Of a stretch of DNA of 64,000 nucleotides, positions 1 to 8,511 are shown in pieces. Under the pieces are notes generated by a model. That model saw nothing but the letters and a program-made list of their open reading frames with translations. It did no database searches and was not told the DNA's origin. A program made the position numbers and the translations under genes. The DNA comes from Paludibacteraceae bacterium (lineage in GTDB: Bacteria; Bacteroidota; Bacteroidia; Bacteroidales; Paludibacteraceae): assembly GCA_017527905.1 (NCBI GenBank), contig JAFXPK010000030.1:184668-248667 (forward strand). The letters run 5' to 3'. Each line of letters starts with the position of its first letter. Within the stretch, counting starts at the first letter, position 1.

Positions 1-93
1 GGAGAGATAATCTGGATCGTGGGGGAACGGGCGGACAACAGGTTTAAAATTGAGGAAACGACCCAACAGGCCTACATCTTTTCCATAGAATAA
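1..93 (+). CDS. tilS: tRNA(Ile)-lysidine synthase, C-terminal end (partial)
   Basis: The first 93 bases read as 30 open codons followed by TAA. The peptide contains IWIVGERADNRFKI and ends YIFSIE. A W-x-V-G-x-R-x-D-x-R-F-K motif close to the C-terminus is characteristic of the TilS C-terminal domain. TilS adds lysine to C34 of tRNA-Ile so that it reads AUA; the catalytic PP-loop would lie upstream of the window. The gene converges on the HAD-like gene, with only 3 nt between the two stop codons. The call rests on a short tail, so it is an inference and not a domain-level identification. Confidence 0.6.
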   Translation, partial: GEIIWIVGERADNRFKIEETTQQAYIFSIE

Positions 94-96
94 GGA

Positions 97-567
97 TTAC
101 CTTTTCCTTGCTTCAACCTCTTTTTTTATTTTTTCCAGCCAAAGTCCAAAACGGATAAAGATATTTTGCGGCTGGACAGATTTTTCCTTCTGGGCATCCA
201 AGACAATACGAGAGAAAGCCTTACCGGACTTCACCTGCCGATAGATGGTCGTCCAATCCGGCACACCTCCTAAATTACGGTCATCGATGAATAAATGAGC
301 ATTCACTTTATTGGAAATGGAGGAGCGGTCACAATTTTCACCCTCCTCGAAATAATGCGTATTGACCGCGTCGAACTCCAAGCCACGCTCCTCGCACCAT
401 TTCAACGCCTCGTCCAGGTATGCGCCGTTTCTGACAGTCCACAAGATCAACACATGGTGCTCCTCCCTGAATTTCTTCAGGACATCCACCGCGAAAGGAC
501 GCTCCTCACCGATTTCAGGGAAGCAATTCTCGACAATCGTACCATCAAAATCAACCGCTATTCGCAT
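97..567 (-). CDS. HAD-like hydrolase (BT0820 type)
   Basis: A 156-aa protein whose N-terminus carries the HAD nucleophile motif DFDGT (Asp6 and Asp8). A TVRNG segment near residue 45 fits motif II and IDDRN near residue 95 fits the acidic motif that holds Mg2+. No cap domain of useful size is present, so this is a small soluble phosphohydrolase-type protein. Similar proteins in Bacteroides are annotated only as hypothetical hydrolases and the substrate is unknown. Its start overlaps the end of the upstream membrane-protein gene by 10 nt, so it is probably co-transcribed and translationally coupled with recR and that gene. Confidence 0.75.
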   Translation of the reverse strand: MRIAVDFDGTIVENCFPEIGEERPFAVDVLKKFREEHHVLILWTVRNGAYLDEALKWCEERGLEFDAVNTHYFEEGENCDRSSISNKVNAHLFIDDRNLGGVPDWTTIYRQVKSGKAFSRIVLDAQKEKSVQPQNIFIRFGLWLEKIKKEVEARKR

Positions 568-1007
568 ACCTTCTCCTCTCGCTCTGAGTTCTGCAAATAA
601 GTTAATTCTCCCCGAATAGGCCTACAGAAGAAAAGAAATACCAAGCAAATCAGCACACATAAGAGACCTGACTGGGAGCCGAATACTACAAAAGCGATGA
701 AATTCAACGTCAAGGCCATTAAAACGATGCCTAGGCGCAATAAAAACCATTTGACGATATGATTTACCAAACGCTTCTCGTCCTTCTCCTTAGGCAGTTT
801 TTCACGCGTATAGACATGATATAACTTCAGAGACAAAGGTATACCTAAGAGCATGGTTAGAATGGCGATACCCTCGCCAATCGTCCTGTCCGACTGGTCA
901 TTCACGATTGTCACGCCATGACTCCAGTAGAAAGCCACGGCCACGGCAACCAGCACGACACCCACAATGGTCCAAAACATAATCGTCAATTTCTTTATCC
1001 AATCCAT
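558..1007 (-). CDS. small integral membrane protein, unknown function
   Basis: A 149-aa protein with four hydrophobic stretches, at about residues 8-28, 42-62, 86-107 and 110-128. A charged loop (KEKDEKR) near residue 75 separates the second and third. I recognise no family. The start is 19 nt downstream of the recR stop and the stop overlaps the next gene by 10 nt, so the three form one transcription unit read from the recR promoter. Confidence that it is a real gene is good, from this operon fit and the protein-like composition; no function is offered. Confidence 0.7.
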   Translation of the reverse strand: MDWIKKLTIMFWTIVGVVLVAVAVAFYWSHGVTIVNDQSDRTIGEGIAILTMLLGIPLSLKLYHVYTREKLPKEKDEKRLVNHIVKWFLLRLGIVLMALTLNFIAFVVFGSQSGLLCVLICLVFLFFCRPIRGELTYLQNSEREEKVCE

Positions 1008-1026
1008 GGTACTAAATAAGAGTTTA

Positions 1027-1638
1027 TCACAATTTATAAGGGGTCCGGTTCACGATGGAACGCCCGAGCGTCACCTCGTCCGCATACTCCAATTCATCTC
1101 CGATCGAGACGCCACGAGCGATCGTGGAGATCTCCACGTCATACTTCGAAAGCTTTTTATAGAGATAAAAATTGGTCGTGTCGCCCTCCATCGTCGGACT
1201 CAAAGCTAAAATCACCTCCTTTATGCCTCCAGCCTCCAGCCTGGCGACCAGCTCATCGATCGCCAAATCGGAAGGTCCCACACCATCCATAGGCGAAATA
1301 ACGCCGCCAAGGACGTGATAGAGGCCGTGAAACTGCTGCGTATTCTCAATGGAAATCACCTCATTGATGTTTTCCACGACACAGATCAGAGAAGAATCAC
1401 GCCGCTCGTCAGAACATATACCACAAATCTCCGAATCGGATATATTGTGGCATACCTTGCAGTACTGAATACCGTTGCGCAACGAGATGAAGGCATTACC
1501 GAACTGTTCCACATCCTCACGACTCTGGCGAAGCAAATGCAACACCAGCCTTAAGGCGGTTTTCTTCCCTATACCAGGCAACTTGGAAAACTCCTTTACG
1601 GCATCATCTAAAAGGACAGAAGAACACGGATTATCCAT
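1027..1638 (-). CDS. recR: recombination mediator protein RecR
   Basis: A 203-aa protein, the usual RecR length. The N-terminal helix-hairpin-helix includes [11 protein letters not shown] (about residues 20-30). A zinc finger follows with Cys60, Cys63, Cys72 and Cys75. A Toprim domain begins around residue 83 (ICVVEN) and contains the expected acidic residues. RecR works with RecO and RecF to load RecA onto SSB-coated single-stranded DNA at gaps. It is the first gene of a three-gene minus-strand unit. A TAATTTTG -7-like element lies 32 nt upstream of its ATG. Confidence 0.97.
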   Translation of the reverse strand: MDNPCSSVLLDDAVKEFSKLPGIGKKTALRLVLHLLRQSREDVEQFGNAFISLRNGIQYCKVCHNISDSEICGICSDERRDSSLICVVENINEVISIENTQQFHGLYHVLGGVISPMDGVGPSDLAIDELVARLEAGGIKEVILALSPTMEGDTTNFYLYKKLSKYDVEISTIARGVSIGDELEYADEVTLGRSIVNRTPYKL

Positions 1639-1669
1639 TCTCTAAATTCACACTAAACAATAATACATA

Positions 1670-1677
1670 CAAAATTA
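1670..1677 (-). promoter_or_regulatory. Bacteroidota -7 element for recR
   Basis: On the minus strand this reads TAATTTTG, matching the TAnnTTTG consensus of the primary sigma factor of Bacteroidota. It sits 32 nt before the recR start. No clear -33 TTTG was identified. Confidence 0.4.
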
Positions 1678-1715
1678 CAAAATTAAGATTTAAGAGTCAT
1701 GAATTAAGAATTAAA
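1673..1715. repeat. heptad repeat tract (AATTAAG)n
   Basis: From 1681 the sequence divides into in-register 7-mers AATTAAG, ATTTAAG, AGTCATG, AATTAAG and AATTAAA, preceded by a related AATTACA. The unit is the reverse complement of the CTTAATT heptad found at 48073-48093 and 57521-57548. Confidence 0.55.
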
Positions 1716-1935
1716 AATAAAAGGCGAGTGATGGACGAGTAGGAATCCACATGGATTTCCATCGTGAAACATAGAGTACCACTGGGTTTGACGTAAATTA
1801 GAGCCTCAACTTAACTCCACGAGAATCGCATATTTTCTTTCAACCGTATATTGCACGGCAAATATTCAAATTTCACACTGTCCGGACATCACGGAAACGT
1901 AGGCTAGAAGGGCATTCCAACCATATTTTCCTTTC

Positions 1936-2099
1936 GTAAATATTCAGCTTGTAAAATTACACACTTGTAAATATGTAAATTCACAAAATAGGTATATTAC
2001 AAATGTAAAACTGCAATTTTACAGCCACCCAACAAGGATTTTACAACGAATTTTTAGATGGATACACATATGTAAATACACATATGTAAAATTTTACAA
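1936..2099. promoter_or_regulatory. distal cluster of TTTACA/TGTAAA operator-like sites
   Basis: About ten TGTAAA or TTTACA words lie in 165 bp. Among them is the near-palindrome TTACAAATGTAA (1997-2008) and two abutting copies of TACACATATGTAAA (2063-2076 and 2077-2090). The words match those in the cluster just before the XRE regulator gene, 650 bp away. I infer that both clusters are bound by that regulator; binding is not shown by sequence alone. Confidence 0.45.
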
Positions 2100-2711
2100 C
2101 AATAGAAACACACGTACAATATGCATATTAGTAAACACATGATTAAATACTTTATAATCTATATATCAGTATTTTAAATATTATAAATAAAACTAAAACT
2201 TCAAACAAAAACACCCAAAACGACAGAAATTCAGTTTTTAGCGGTTATTTACATCAAATAAACAAACTAAAAATTTCATAATAAATTTACAATCAGAAAA
2301 TTAGCACATTAAAGTAAAAGCGATGATTTAATGGAATAAAAAGGAGGATAGAGAAGGCAAAAAGCTGTCCGGATCCGCATTCCCCCAACCAGAATGCATA
2401 ACACACCTTATATCGCTTCATTTAAGATATATAAAGACAGAAACCACAATATCATAGGGATTCAGGGAAAAACAGCGCAGAAAAAGCGTTTAAAAGCCGT
2501 TTCCCCCCTCATTTCAGAGGAAATGTGACTTCTACTAACGGGAACCATATGCCAGACAGAAAGAGAGATACACATCCGTGAAAATCGTTAATGGCTGAAT
2601 GACACAGACATTGTTTGTCAGCTATACGAAAAACAAGCGAAGAAGTGCCTAAATAAAAGGCGTACGGAACCAACAACCCCTTATAACTTAAAGATGGAAT
2701 TTGTTTTTGCA

Positions 2712-2840
2712 TCTGTAAACATACACATTCGTAAATACATATCGCCATATTTTACAAATGTATTTTACATTTTTAAAACAATACATTACATTTGTAAAAG
2801 AAATATTAATTACATTTGTAAATCAAACATTTTACAAAAT
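2712..2840. promoter_or_regulatory. proximal TTTACA/TGTAAA operator array upstream of the XRE regulator
   Basis: This array runs up to the regulator's start codon. It has two identical ATTACATTTGTAAA copies (2785-2798 and 2809-2822, 24 bp apart), an inverted version TTACAAATGTA (2752-2762), and single words at about 2714, 2728, 2764 and 2830. The position over the promoter and leader suggests autoregulation. Confidence 0.5.
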
Positions 2841-2844
2841 AAAA

Positions 2845-3471
2845 ATGACAAAAAGTGTAGCAGAACGCATTGCGGAGATCATAAAGATGGAGGATTTGAC
2901 CAATTCTCAGTTCGCCCAGCTCATCGGTATACAACCGTCGGCGGTCACGCACCTACTCAGCGGTAGAAATGCGCCTAGTTTGCAGGTCATACAGAAGATT
3001 CTTGACACATTTCGAGGAATTAGTCCAGAATGGTTCGTGTCAGGCATTGGCGATATGTACAGAAAATCGCCCGAACAGATTGAAAACAAAGCAGATACAA
3101 TAAAAAGGCAGCCAAGTTATCCTTACCAGCAGTCGTTATTTCCGGAGATTCCGATACCTACACAGGAATATGGCAAGGAAAACGAGATAAATTCCAACGA
3201 GGAAGAAAAGGAAAAATTTGGAACAACAGAGCCGAGACATGAACAAACTCCGATCCATCAACCGGAATTTCAAAATCCACAAAATACGCAATGGAACGGA
3301 ACATACAACAACCCACCCCAACAACCGACGATGAACACACCGGTGCAACCCCAGGAAGAAAAAAAGGAGAAACCGGAACCAACTCCAGCTTCTCCCCGTA
3401 TCGTGAAAAAAATCATCGTATTCTACTCGGACAACACCTACGAAGAATACGGTGCGCAGCTCAACAACTAA
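2845..3471 (+). CDS. XRE-family helix-turn-helix transcriptional regulator
   Basis: A 208-aa protein counted from ATG 2845. An earlier in-frame ATG at 2758 would translate through the operator array and adds 29 low-complexity residues, so I reject it. Residues 1-65 form a Cro/C1-type HTH (NSQFAQLIGIQPSAVTHLLS, then GRNAPSLQVIQKIL and WFVSGIGDMY). The middle, about 75-185, is Gln/Pro/Glu-rich and probably disordered. The C-terminus ends with a basic/hydrophobic strand, KKIIVFYSDNTYEEY, a tail I associate with similar Bacteroidota regulators. Dense TGTAAA-type repeats precede the gene, so it is likely autoregulated. Its stop lies 3 nt from that of convergent dnaJ. Targets are unknown. Confidence 0.85.
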   Translation: MTKSVAERIAEIIKMEDLTNSQFAQLIGIQPSAVTHLLSGRNAPSLQVIQKILDTFRGISPEWFVSGIGDMYRKSPEQIENKADTIKRQPSYPYQQSLFPEIPIPTQEYGKENEINSNEEEKEKFGTTEPRHEQTPIHQPEFQNPQNTQWNGTYNNPPQQPTMNTPVQPQEEKKEKPEPTPASPRIVKKIIVFYSDNTYEEYGAQLNN

Positions 3472-3481
3472 TTATTAGTTG
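3465..3481. terminator. short hairpin spanning two convergent stop codons
   Basis: CAACTAAT-T-ATTAGTTG is a perfect 8-bp inverted repeat that contains the TAA of the XRE gene and the TTA (TAA on the minus strand) of dnaJ. There is no U-tract on either strand, so a terminator role is only possible. Confidence 0.3.
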
Positions 3482-4635
3482 AACATACTCTTGAACCTAG
3501 ACAAGAAGTTACGCTTCGCACTTTCCGTCGGAGTCATGTTCTCCGACTTGTCAAGCTCCTCGAAGATCTTCTTCTCCTCCTTCGAGAGATGTTCAGGAAT
3601 GTAAACACCTATATTCACCAGCAAATCGCCGTTTCCGTAACCATTGACGGAAGGAAGGCCCTTCCCCTTCAGGCGCAAAACCTTACCAGGCTGCGTACCC
3701 GCCTCGATTTTCACCTTCACTTTGGAGTCCACCGAAGGAATTTCCGCCGTACCTCCGTTCACCAACATTGGAACAGAGAACAAAGCGTTGTAAATAAGGT
3801 CGTTTTCGTCGCGTATAAGCTCACTATCCGGCTCTTCCTCTATCAATACCTGCAAATCGCCGTCAATGCCGCCATTTCGAGCCGCATTGCCCTTTCCCTT
3901 GACGCTGAAATACATTCCGTCAGCCACGCCGGCAGGAATCTTAACTGGGATGATCTCCTCCTCCTGGACAATACCAGTTCCTCCGCAATGCTTGCATTTC
4001 TTTGTGATGGTCGTACCCATACCATTACAGTTCGGACATTCGGACTGAACCTGCATAGTGCCGAAAAGAGAGTTCGTGACACGGTTCACCACACCTGCGC
4101 CGCCGCAAGTGGTACATTTAACGACAGAATTACTGTCTTCCGCACCGCTTCCGTTACAAGCGGCACATTTGACATAACGTTTTACCTTCAGCTTCTTCTC
4201 CACGCCGAAAGCCACATCCTTGAGTGTCACCTTCACGCGGACGCGCAAATCGGAGCCCTTGCGGACTCTCTTTCCACCGCCTCCGCCACCGAAGCCGCTG
4301 AAACCGCCAAAGCCGCCACCGAAGTGGCCACCGAAAATATTACCGAATTGGGCGAAGATATCCTCCATGGACATACCGCCGCCATCGAAGCCGCCTCCGC
4401 CAGAGAAACCGTCCAATCCAGCATGTCCGAAACGATCGTAACGGGCACGCTTATCGGCATTGCTGAGGACATCATACGCCTCCGCAGCCTCCTTGAACTT
4501 CTCCTCGGCAGTCTTATCGCCCGGATTCTTGTCCGGGTGATACTGAATGGCCAATTTACGGTAAGCCTTCTTTATCTCATCAGCAGAAGCGTCTTTGGAA
4601 ACCCCCAACACTTCATAATAATCTCTCTTTGCCAT
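3475..4635 (-). CDS. dnaJ: chaperone protein DnaJ (Hsp40)
   Basis: A 386-aa full-length type I DnaJ. The J domain occupies residues 4-70 with HPD at 33-35. A Gly/Phe-rich linker follows at about 75-125. Four CxxCxGxG zinc-binding repeats ([24 protein letters not shown] and CKHCGGTG) lie between about 155 and 225. The C-terminal substrate-binding domains complete the protein. It stimulates the DnaK ATPase and delivers unfolded clients in the cytoplasm. The gene begins 11 nt after grpE, so the pair is an operon; dnaK is not in the window. No CIRCE or sigma-32-like element was found upstream of grpE. Confidence 0.98.
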   Translation of the reverse strand: MAKRDYYEVLGVSKDASADEIKKAYRKLAIQYHPDKNPGDKTAEEKFKEAAEAYDVLSNADKRARYDRFGHAGLDGFSGGGGFDGGGMSMEDIFAQFGNIFGGHFGGGFGGFSGFGGGGGGKRVRKGSDLRVRVKVTLKDVAFGVEKKLKVKRYVKCAACNGSGAEDSNSVVKCTTCGGAGVVNRVTNSLFGTMQVQSECPNCNGMGTTITKKCKHCGGTGIVQEEEIIPVKIPAGVADGMYFSVKGKGNAARNGGIDGDLQVLIEEEPDSELIRDENDLIYNALFSVPMLVNGGTAEIPSVDSKVKVKIEAGTQPGKVLRLKGKGLPSVNGYGNGDLLVNIGVYIPEHLSKEEKKIFEELDKSENMTPTESAKRNFLSRFKSMFN

Positions 4636-4646
4636 ATCGTAACATA

Positions 4647-5246
4647 TTATTGTCCCACAATAACCTTAGCGAAACGGAGCACCTTGTCTTTCAACATATA
4701 CCCCTTCTGCGTACAGTCGACGACCTTGCCCTTCAGATCCTCGGAAGGAGCAGGGATCATCGTAATAGCCTCGTGAAAATCGACATTGAACGGAGCACCT
4801 TGCGTCTCGATCGGTGTGACACCGTTCTGAGCCAGGAACGAATTGAACTTATTGTAAATCAGGTCGACACCCTCCTTTACGGAAGAGACCTCCGTAGCGT
4901 TCTCCATCGCCTTCATCGCACGCTCGAAATCGTCCACTAGCGGTAACATGTTCGCGAATATGCCTTCGCCCGCAGACTTGATCAATTCCGAACGAGCCTT
5001 CAGCGACTGTTTCTTATAGTTCTCGAAATCAGCGTACAAACGGATGTAATCATCATGTAACTTAGCGCATTTCTCCTCCAGCTCCTTCACCTTATCCGCA
5101 TCAGAGCCCGCCTCGGCCGTAGCCTCCTCGGAAGCCTCCGCCTTCGTATCCGCAGCCTCATCAGCGACAGATCCGTCGACTTTCACTTCTTCGTTTTCAT
5201 TCTCAATCGGTTGTGATTGATTATCCATTGTTGCATTCTCTTCCAT
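4647..5246 (-). CDS. grpE: nucleotide exchange factor GrpE
   Basis: A 199-aa protein with an acidic, low-complexity N-terminus (about residues 1-55, rich in Glu and Ala), a long coiled-coil helix (about 56-120) and the compact C-terminal beta domain. That domain carries the family signature near residues 150-195 ([24 protein letters not shown] and [16 protein letters not shown], in part). GrpE dimers release ADP from DnaK. It is the promoter-proximal gene of the grpE-dnaJ pair. An in-frame Met at residue 7 is an alternative start; I kept the first because it lies at the end of a typical AT-rich leader. Confidence 0.96.
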   Translation of the reverse strand: MEENATMDNQSQPIENENEEVKVDGSVADEAADTKAEASEEATAEAGSDADKVKELEEKCAKLHDDYIRLYADFENYKKQSLKARSELIKSAGEGIFANMLPLVDDFERAMKAMENATEVSSVKEGVDLIYNKFNSFLAQNGVTPIETQGAPFNVDFHEAITMIPAPSEDLKGKVVDCTQKGYMLKDKVLRFAKVIVGQ

Positions 5247-5401
5247 CGTATATTAAATTTTCATTATTAGCGTAAACATATAGTGTCTCATAAATAACCT
5301 ATCAAAAAATTTGCCATCCCGCATATCCGCGCAAAAACATGACACAGTGGCACGACGACAGACATTCTGGCGGACTCCACACAGGCGAATATGACAGAAA
5401 A

Positions 5402-7783
5402 TCATTTGCCCAAGTTCTTCAAACGGGCGAATTTAAGCAGGATTTTACGTTCTCCCTCGTTCTGGAATTTAATCGTCAGCTTCGCATCACCGCCAACGCC
5501 CTCAATCGAGAGCACGGTTCCTCGTCCGAACTTCTCATGTTCGACCCAATTGCCCACCTCGATGTCACCCGCCTTTGTCATGGTATTAGGCTGTGGATCA
5601 GGCGCTCCGGCCACAGAAGAAGAGACACTCGCAAGGGGTTTCAGATTCCTTGGCGCCACATAAGTGGTGGAGCGGGGCATAGGCTCAGGATCAGGCTGAT
5701 ACGTTTTCCGCCACGGCTTCGAGAAAGGGGAACTGCCACCCCTGCTCGAGAATGCGAAGTCATCCTCATCATCCCACATGGAATAACGTCCACGGGACTC
5801 CGAACGATTAAGAAACCCAGCAGGGCAATCCAGCAAATCCTCGTCTATATCCTTGAGGAAACGGCTTGGCAACGTGTCGTTCGTAATACCATTCCTGAAC
5901 CTGGACTTCGCATAGCTGATGATGCAATTCTCCTCAGCGCGGGTAATCGCCACATAAAACAAACGACGTTCCTCCTCCACGCCATCCTCGCTTTTCAGGG
6001 ACATATCGGAAGGGAACAATTCCTCCTCCAATCCCACGACGAATACATTCTTGAATTCCAATCCTTTAGCGGCATGGACAGTCATCAGCGTGACCTTATC
6101 CTCCACATCAACCCCGCCATCATCGATGTCCGACATCAATGAGACCTTCTGAAGGAAGTCGGAGATAGTGGCATCTTGACCCGTCTCCTCACGGCTGGAT
6201 TCGCAAAACTCATGGATACTGTTCAGCAACTCGTCCAGATTCTCCAATTTGCCGATACCTTCCGTCGTCTTGTCCTCCTCCAGAGCCCTACGAATTCCAG
6301 ATTCAGCCAACACCTTTTTCGTGAAAGAATAGGCATCCGTAGTCTCCATATCCTCGCTTAATCCATGGATCAGAGTGCGGAAATTCGTCAGTTTTGTGGC
6401 CGTGCCGGCATTCACCGGCAAATTATAGCCCAACGGATCAGATATGACCGCCCAATAAGAGATGCCGAAACGCAGGGCAACCTCCGAGACCTTAGCCATG
6501 GTCGTATCCCCGATACCCCTTGCAGGATAGTTAATGATACGACGGAAAGCCTCCTCGTCTTCATGGTTCAAAATCAGACGGAAGTAGGAGAGGACATCCT
6601 TGATTTCCTTGCGTTGGTAAAAAGAATGCCCGCCATGTATCACATAGGGGATAGCCCGTTTCCGCAATGCCTCCTCGAAGACACGCGACTGGGAATTGGT
6701 GCGGTACAACACCGCCATATCCTTGTAAGCATACTTGCCGGAAGAGACGAAACCACTAATCTGGGACACAACGGAAGTGGCCTCGTCCAAGTCCGAATAG
6801 GTGCAAACCACCTTCACCTTGCTGCCCTCCTTCTGCTCGGAATAGACATTCTTCTGCAGTTGCTTCTTGTTCTTTGCGATCAAGCTATTCGCCACCTTGA
6901 CGATATTCGGTGTGGAACGATAGTTGCGCTCCAATTTGAACACCTTGCAATTCGGGAACACCTCCCTGAATTTCAATATATTATCAATATTCGCCCCACG
7001 GAACGAATAGATGCTCTGCGCATCGTCGCCCACCACACAGACATGATGATGAATCGCCGCCAACTTCTTCACCACAAGGTGTTGGGCAAAGTTCGTATCC
7101 TGGTACTCGTCCACCAGAATGAACTGGAACGCCTCCTGGTATTGCGCCAAGACCTCCGGGAAATCACGGAATAGGATGTTCGTATAGAGCAATATATCAT
7201 CGAAATCCATGGCACAGGCCTTGTAACAGCGGGCGAAGTATAGGGAATAAATCTCCGACAGGCGAGGAATCTTCGCATAAGCGTCATTCTTCTGCCAATC
7301 CTCATGGGTACGGTAGACATCAGGAGTGATAAGGCTATTCTTCAGTTGGGAGATGCGGGAGAGAACCGCCTTAGGCGTGTATTTCTTCTCATCGAGCCCC
7401 ATCTCCTTGACGATGTTCTTCACCAAGCTTTTAGAATCCGCGGTGTCATAGATGGTGAAACTAGGTTTATAGCCTATTTTTTCGGCCTGTTGGCGCAGGA
7501 TACGTGCGAAAATCGAGTGGAAAGTGCCCATCCACAACCGTCTGGAGACCCCATCGCCGACAATACTATCGATACGAGACTTCATCTCGTCCGCAGCCTT
7601 GTTCGTGAATGTCAACGCCAAGATACGGTTGGGCTCATACCCGGATTTCAGTAATCCCGCGATTTTATAGGTCAGCACACGCGTCTTTCCAGAGCCGGCA
7701 CCCGCCACCACGAGCGAGGGTCCATCATTGTAAAGAACAGCATCCTTTTGATTGTCATTCAGTTGGCTTAAAAATTCCTCCAT
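5402..7783 (-). CDS. pcrA: UvrD/PcrA-family 3'-5' DNA helicase
   Basis: A 793-aa superfamily 1A helicase. The Q motif and Walker A (AGAGSGKT, about residues 27-34) are followed by Walker B in the form DEYQDTN near residue 226. Motif III (GDDAQSIYSFRGA), motif IV (ERNYRS) and motifs V-VI (TVHAAKGLEF and RLFYVAITRA) are also present. The last 50 residues (VGNWVEHEKFGRG onward) resemble the Tudor-like C-terminal domain that contacts RNA polymerase in PcrA/UvrD. The enzyme unwinds DNA in nucleotide excision and mismatch repair and removes RecA filaments or stalled polymerases. It is divergent from maf, with 89 nt between the starts. Confidence 0.95.
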   Translation of the reverse strand: MEEFLSQLNDNQKDAVLYNDGPSLVVAGAGSGKTRVLTYKIAGLLKSGYEPNRILALTFTNKAADEMKSRIDSIVGDGVSRRLWMGTFHSIFARILRQQAEKIGYKPSFTIYDTADSKSLVKNIVKEMGLDEKKYTPKAVLSRISQLKNSLITPDVYRTHEDWQKNDAYAKIPRLSEIYSLYFARCYKACAMDFDDILLYTNILFRDFPEVLAQYQEAFQFILVDEYQDTNFAQHLVVKKLAAIHHHVCVVGDDAQSIYSFRGANIDNILKFREVFPNCKVFKLERNYRSTPNIVKVANSLIAKNKKQLQKNVYSEQKEGSKVKVVCTYSDLDEATSVVSQISGFVSSGKYAYKDMAVLYRTNSQSRVFEEALRKRAIPYVIHGGHSFYQRKEIKDVLSYFRLILNHEDEEAFRRIINYPARGIGDTTMAKVSEVALRFGISYWAVISDPLGYNLPVNAGTATKLTNFRTLIHGLSEDMETTDAYSFTKKVLAESGIRRALEEDKTTEGIGKLENLDELLNSIHEFCESSREETGQDATISDFLQKVSLMSDIDDGGVDVEDKVTLMTVHAAKGLEFKNVFVVGLEEELFPSDMSLKSEDGVEEERRLFYVAITRAEENCIISYAKSRFRNGITNDTLPSRFLKDIDEDLLDCPAGFLNRSESRGRYSMWDDEDDFAFSSRGGSSPFSKPWRKTYQPDPEPMPRSTTYVAPRNLKPLASVSSSVAGAPDPQPNTMTKAGDIEVGNWVEHEKFGRGTVLSIEGVGGDAKLTIKFQNEGERKILLKFARLKNLGK

Positions 7784-7809
7784 ACGATTTTTATCTCACA
7801 TTATCCTCT

Positions 7810-7818
7810 GCGAAGATA
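7810..7818 (-). promoter_or_regulatory. -7 element for pcrA
   Basis: Reads TATCTTCGC on the minus strand, one change from the TAnnTTTG consensus, 27 nt before the helicase start in the divergent pcrA-maf gap. Confidence 0.35.
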
Positions 7819-7872
7819 CGGAAATTTCTGCTAAATTCGCGCATAGGAAAAAACGATACTTGAAGAACTATT

Positions 7873-8445
7873 ATGTTAGAGCAATATCATGTTATTTTAG
7901 CCTCCAATTCCCCACGAAGGAAAGAATTGCTGGCAGGGTTAGAGATAGATTTCGAGGTGAAAACCATCAAAGGGTTGGAAGAGCATTTCCCCAGCAACCT
8001 GCGGGAAGGAGAGATTCCCTTGTACCTGGCGAAACAGAAAATGCGGGCATACAGCCACCTCATACAAAGCAACGAGTTGATCATCACGGCCGACACGATC
8101 GTATGGAAAGACAACGGCCTGATGGGGAAACCCAAGACGAAGGAGGACGCCATACAGATGCTCAAAAGCCTCTCCGGCGACACGCACCAAGTATACACGG
8201 GCGTATGCGTCAAAAGCAAAGAGAAGGAAGTATCCTTCGTGGCGCAGTCGGATGTCCGTTTCGCCACGTTGACGGACGAGGAGATCACCCACTACATCGA
8301 GCGTTACAAGCCATTCGACAAGGCAGGCTCATACGGTGTGCAGGAGTGGATCGGCTACATCGGTGTGGAGCACATCAACGGCAGCTTCTACAACATCATG
8401 GGGCTTCCGATACAGAAGCTCTACAATGTGCTGAAGGAATTCTAG
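7873..8445 (+). CDS. maf: Maf family nucleotide pyrophosphatase
   Basis: A 190-aa protein with the family's N-terminal signature LASNSPRRKELL (about residues 9-20). A central ITADTIVWKDNGLMGKPKT segment holds the catalytic Asp and the substrate-binding Lys/Thr residues. Further conserved segments are HQVYTGVCV and YGVQEWIG. Maf proteins hydrolyse non-canonical or nucleoside triphosphates (dTTP/UTP or modified pyrimidines, depending on subfamily), a housecleaning activity; some homologues affect septum formation. QEWIG with the preceding AGSYG motif resembles the dTTP/UTP-type YhdE group. It stands alone on the plus strand and ends 42 nt before a terminator-like hairpin. Confidence 0.93.
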   Translation: MLEQYHVILASNSPRRKELLAGLEIDFEVKTIKGLEEHFPSNLREGEIPLYLAKQKMRAYSHLIQSNELIITADTIVWKDNGLMGKPKTKEDAIQMLKSLSGDTHQVYTGVCVKSKEKEVSFVAQSDVRFATLTDEEITHYIERYKPFDKAGSYGVQEWIGYIGVEHINGSFYNIMGLPIQKLYNVLKEF

Positions 8446-8487
8446 AGAATTATGAAACGTCAGTTCGACGTAGTCAATTTTGAATTG

Positions 8488-8511
8488 AAGGAGGTGGGGA
8501 ATCACCTCCTT
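8488..8511. terminator. hairpin terminator between maf and the patatin-like gene
   Basis: AAGGAGGTG (8488-8496) pairs perfectly with CACCTCCTT (8503-8511) across a 6-nt loop, followed by TTTG on the plus strand. The right arm overlaps the last codons and stop of the convergent minus-strand gene, so the hairpin may serve both. Confidence 0.6.

Larger units (their letters stand above)
1639..2844. other. 1.2 kb AT-rich intergenic region with two clusters of TGTAAA-type sites
   Basis: There is no convincing gene between recR and the XRE regulator. The sequence is very AT-rich. It holds a heptad tract (1673-1715), a small inverted repeat GGAATCCA/TGGATTTCC (1742-1760) and two clusters of TTTACA/TGTAAA words (about 1930-2110 and 2700-2840) with a mostly site-free stretch between them. 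A 79-codon open frame on the minus strand (2509-2748) begins inside the repeat cluster, shows no protein-like features and was rejected. The length and AT content would suit a large control region or an unrecognised RNA. I see no tRNA, rRNA or well-known RNA fold. Confidence 0.6.

Noticed and set aside
2509..2748. 79-codon minus-strand frame in the recR-XRE gap
   Set aside because: Its start lies in the TGTAAA repeat cluster and the peptide has no protein-like signature or RBS.
1936..2840. CRISPR array from the repeated TGTAAA words
   Set aside because: Repeats are short (6-14 bp), irregularly spaced and in both orientations, with no spacers and no cas genes.
1639..2844. Chromosome replication origin
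   Set aside because: The region is AT-rich with iterated sites, but no DnaA-box cluster (TTATCCACA type) or dnaA gene was seen.
3589..4776. 395-codon open frame on the plus strand
   Set aside because: It is antisense to dnaJ and grpE, whose motifs are complete. The translation shows composition typical of a reverse-strand shadow.
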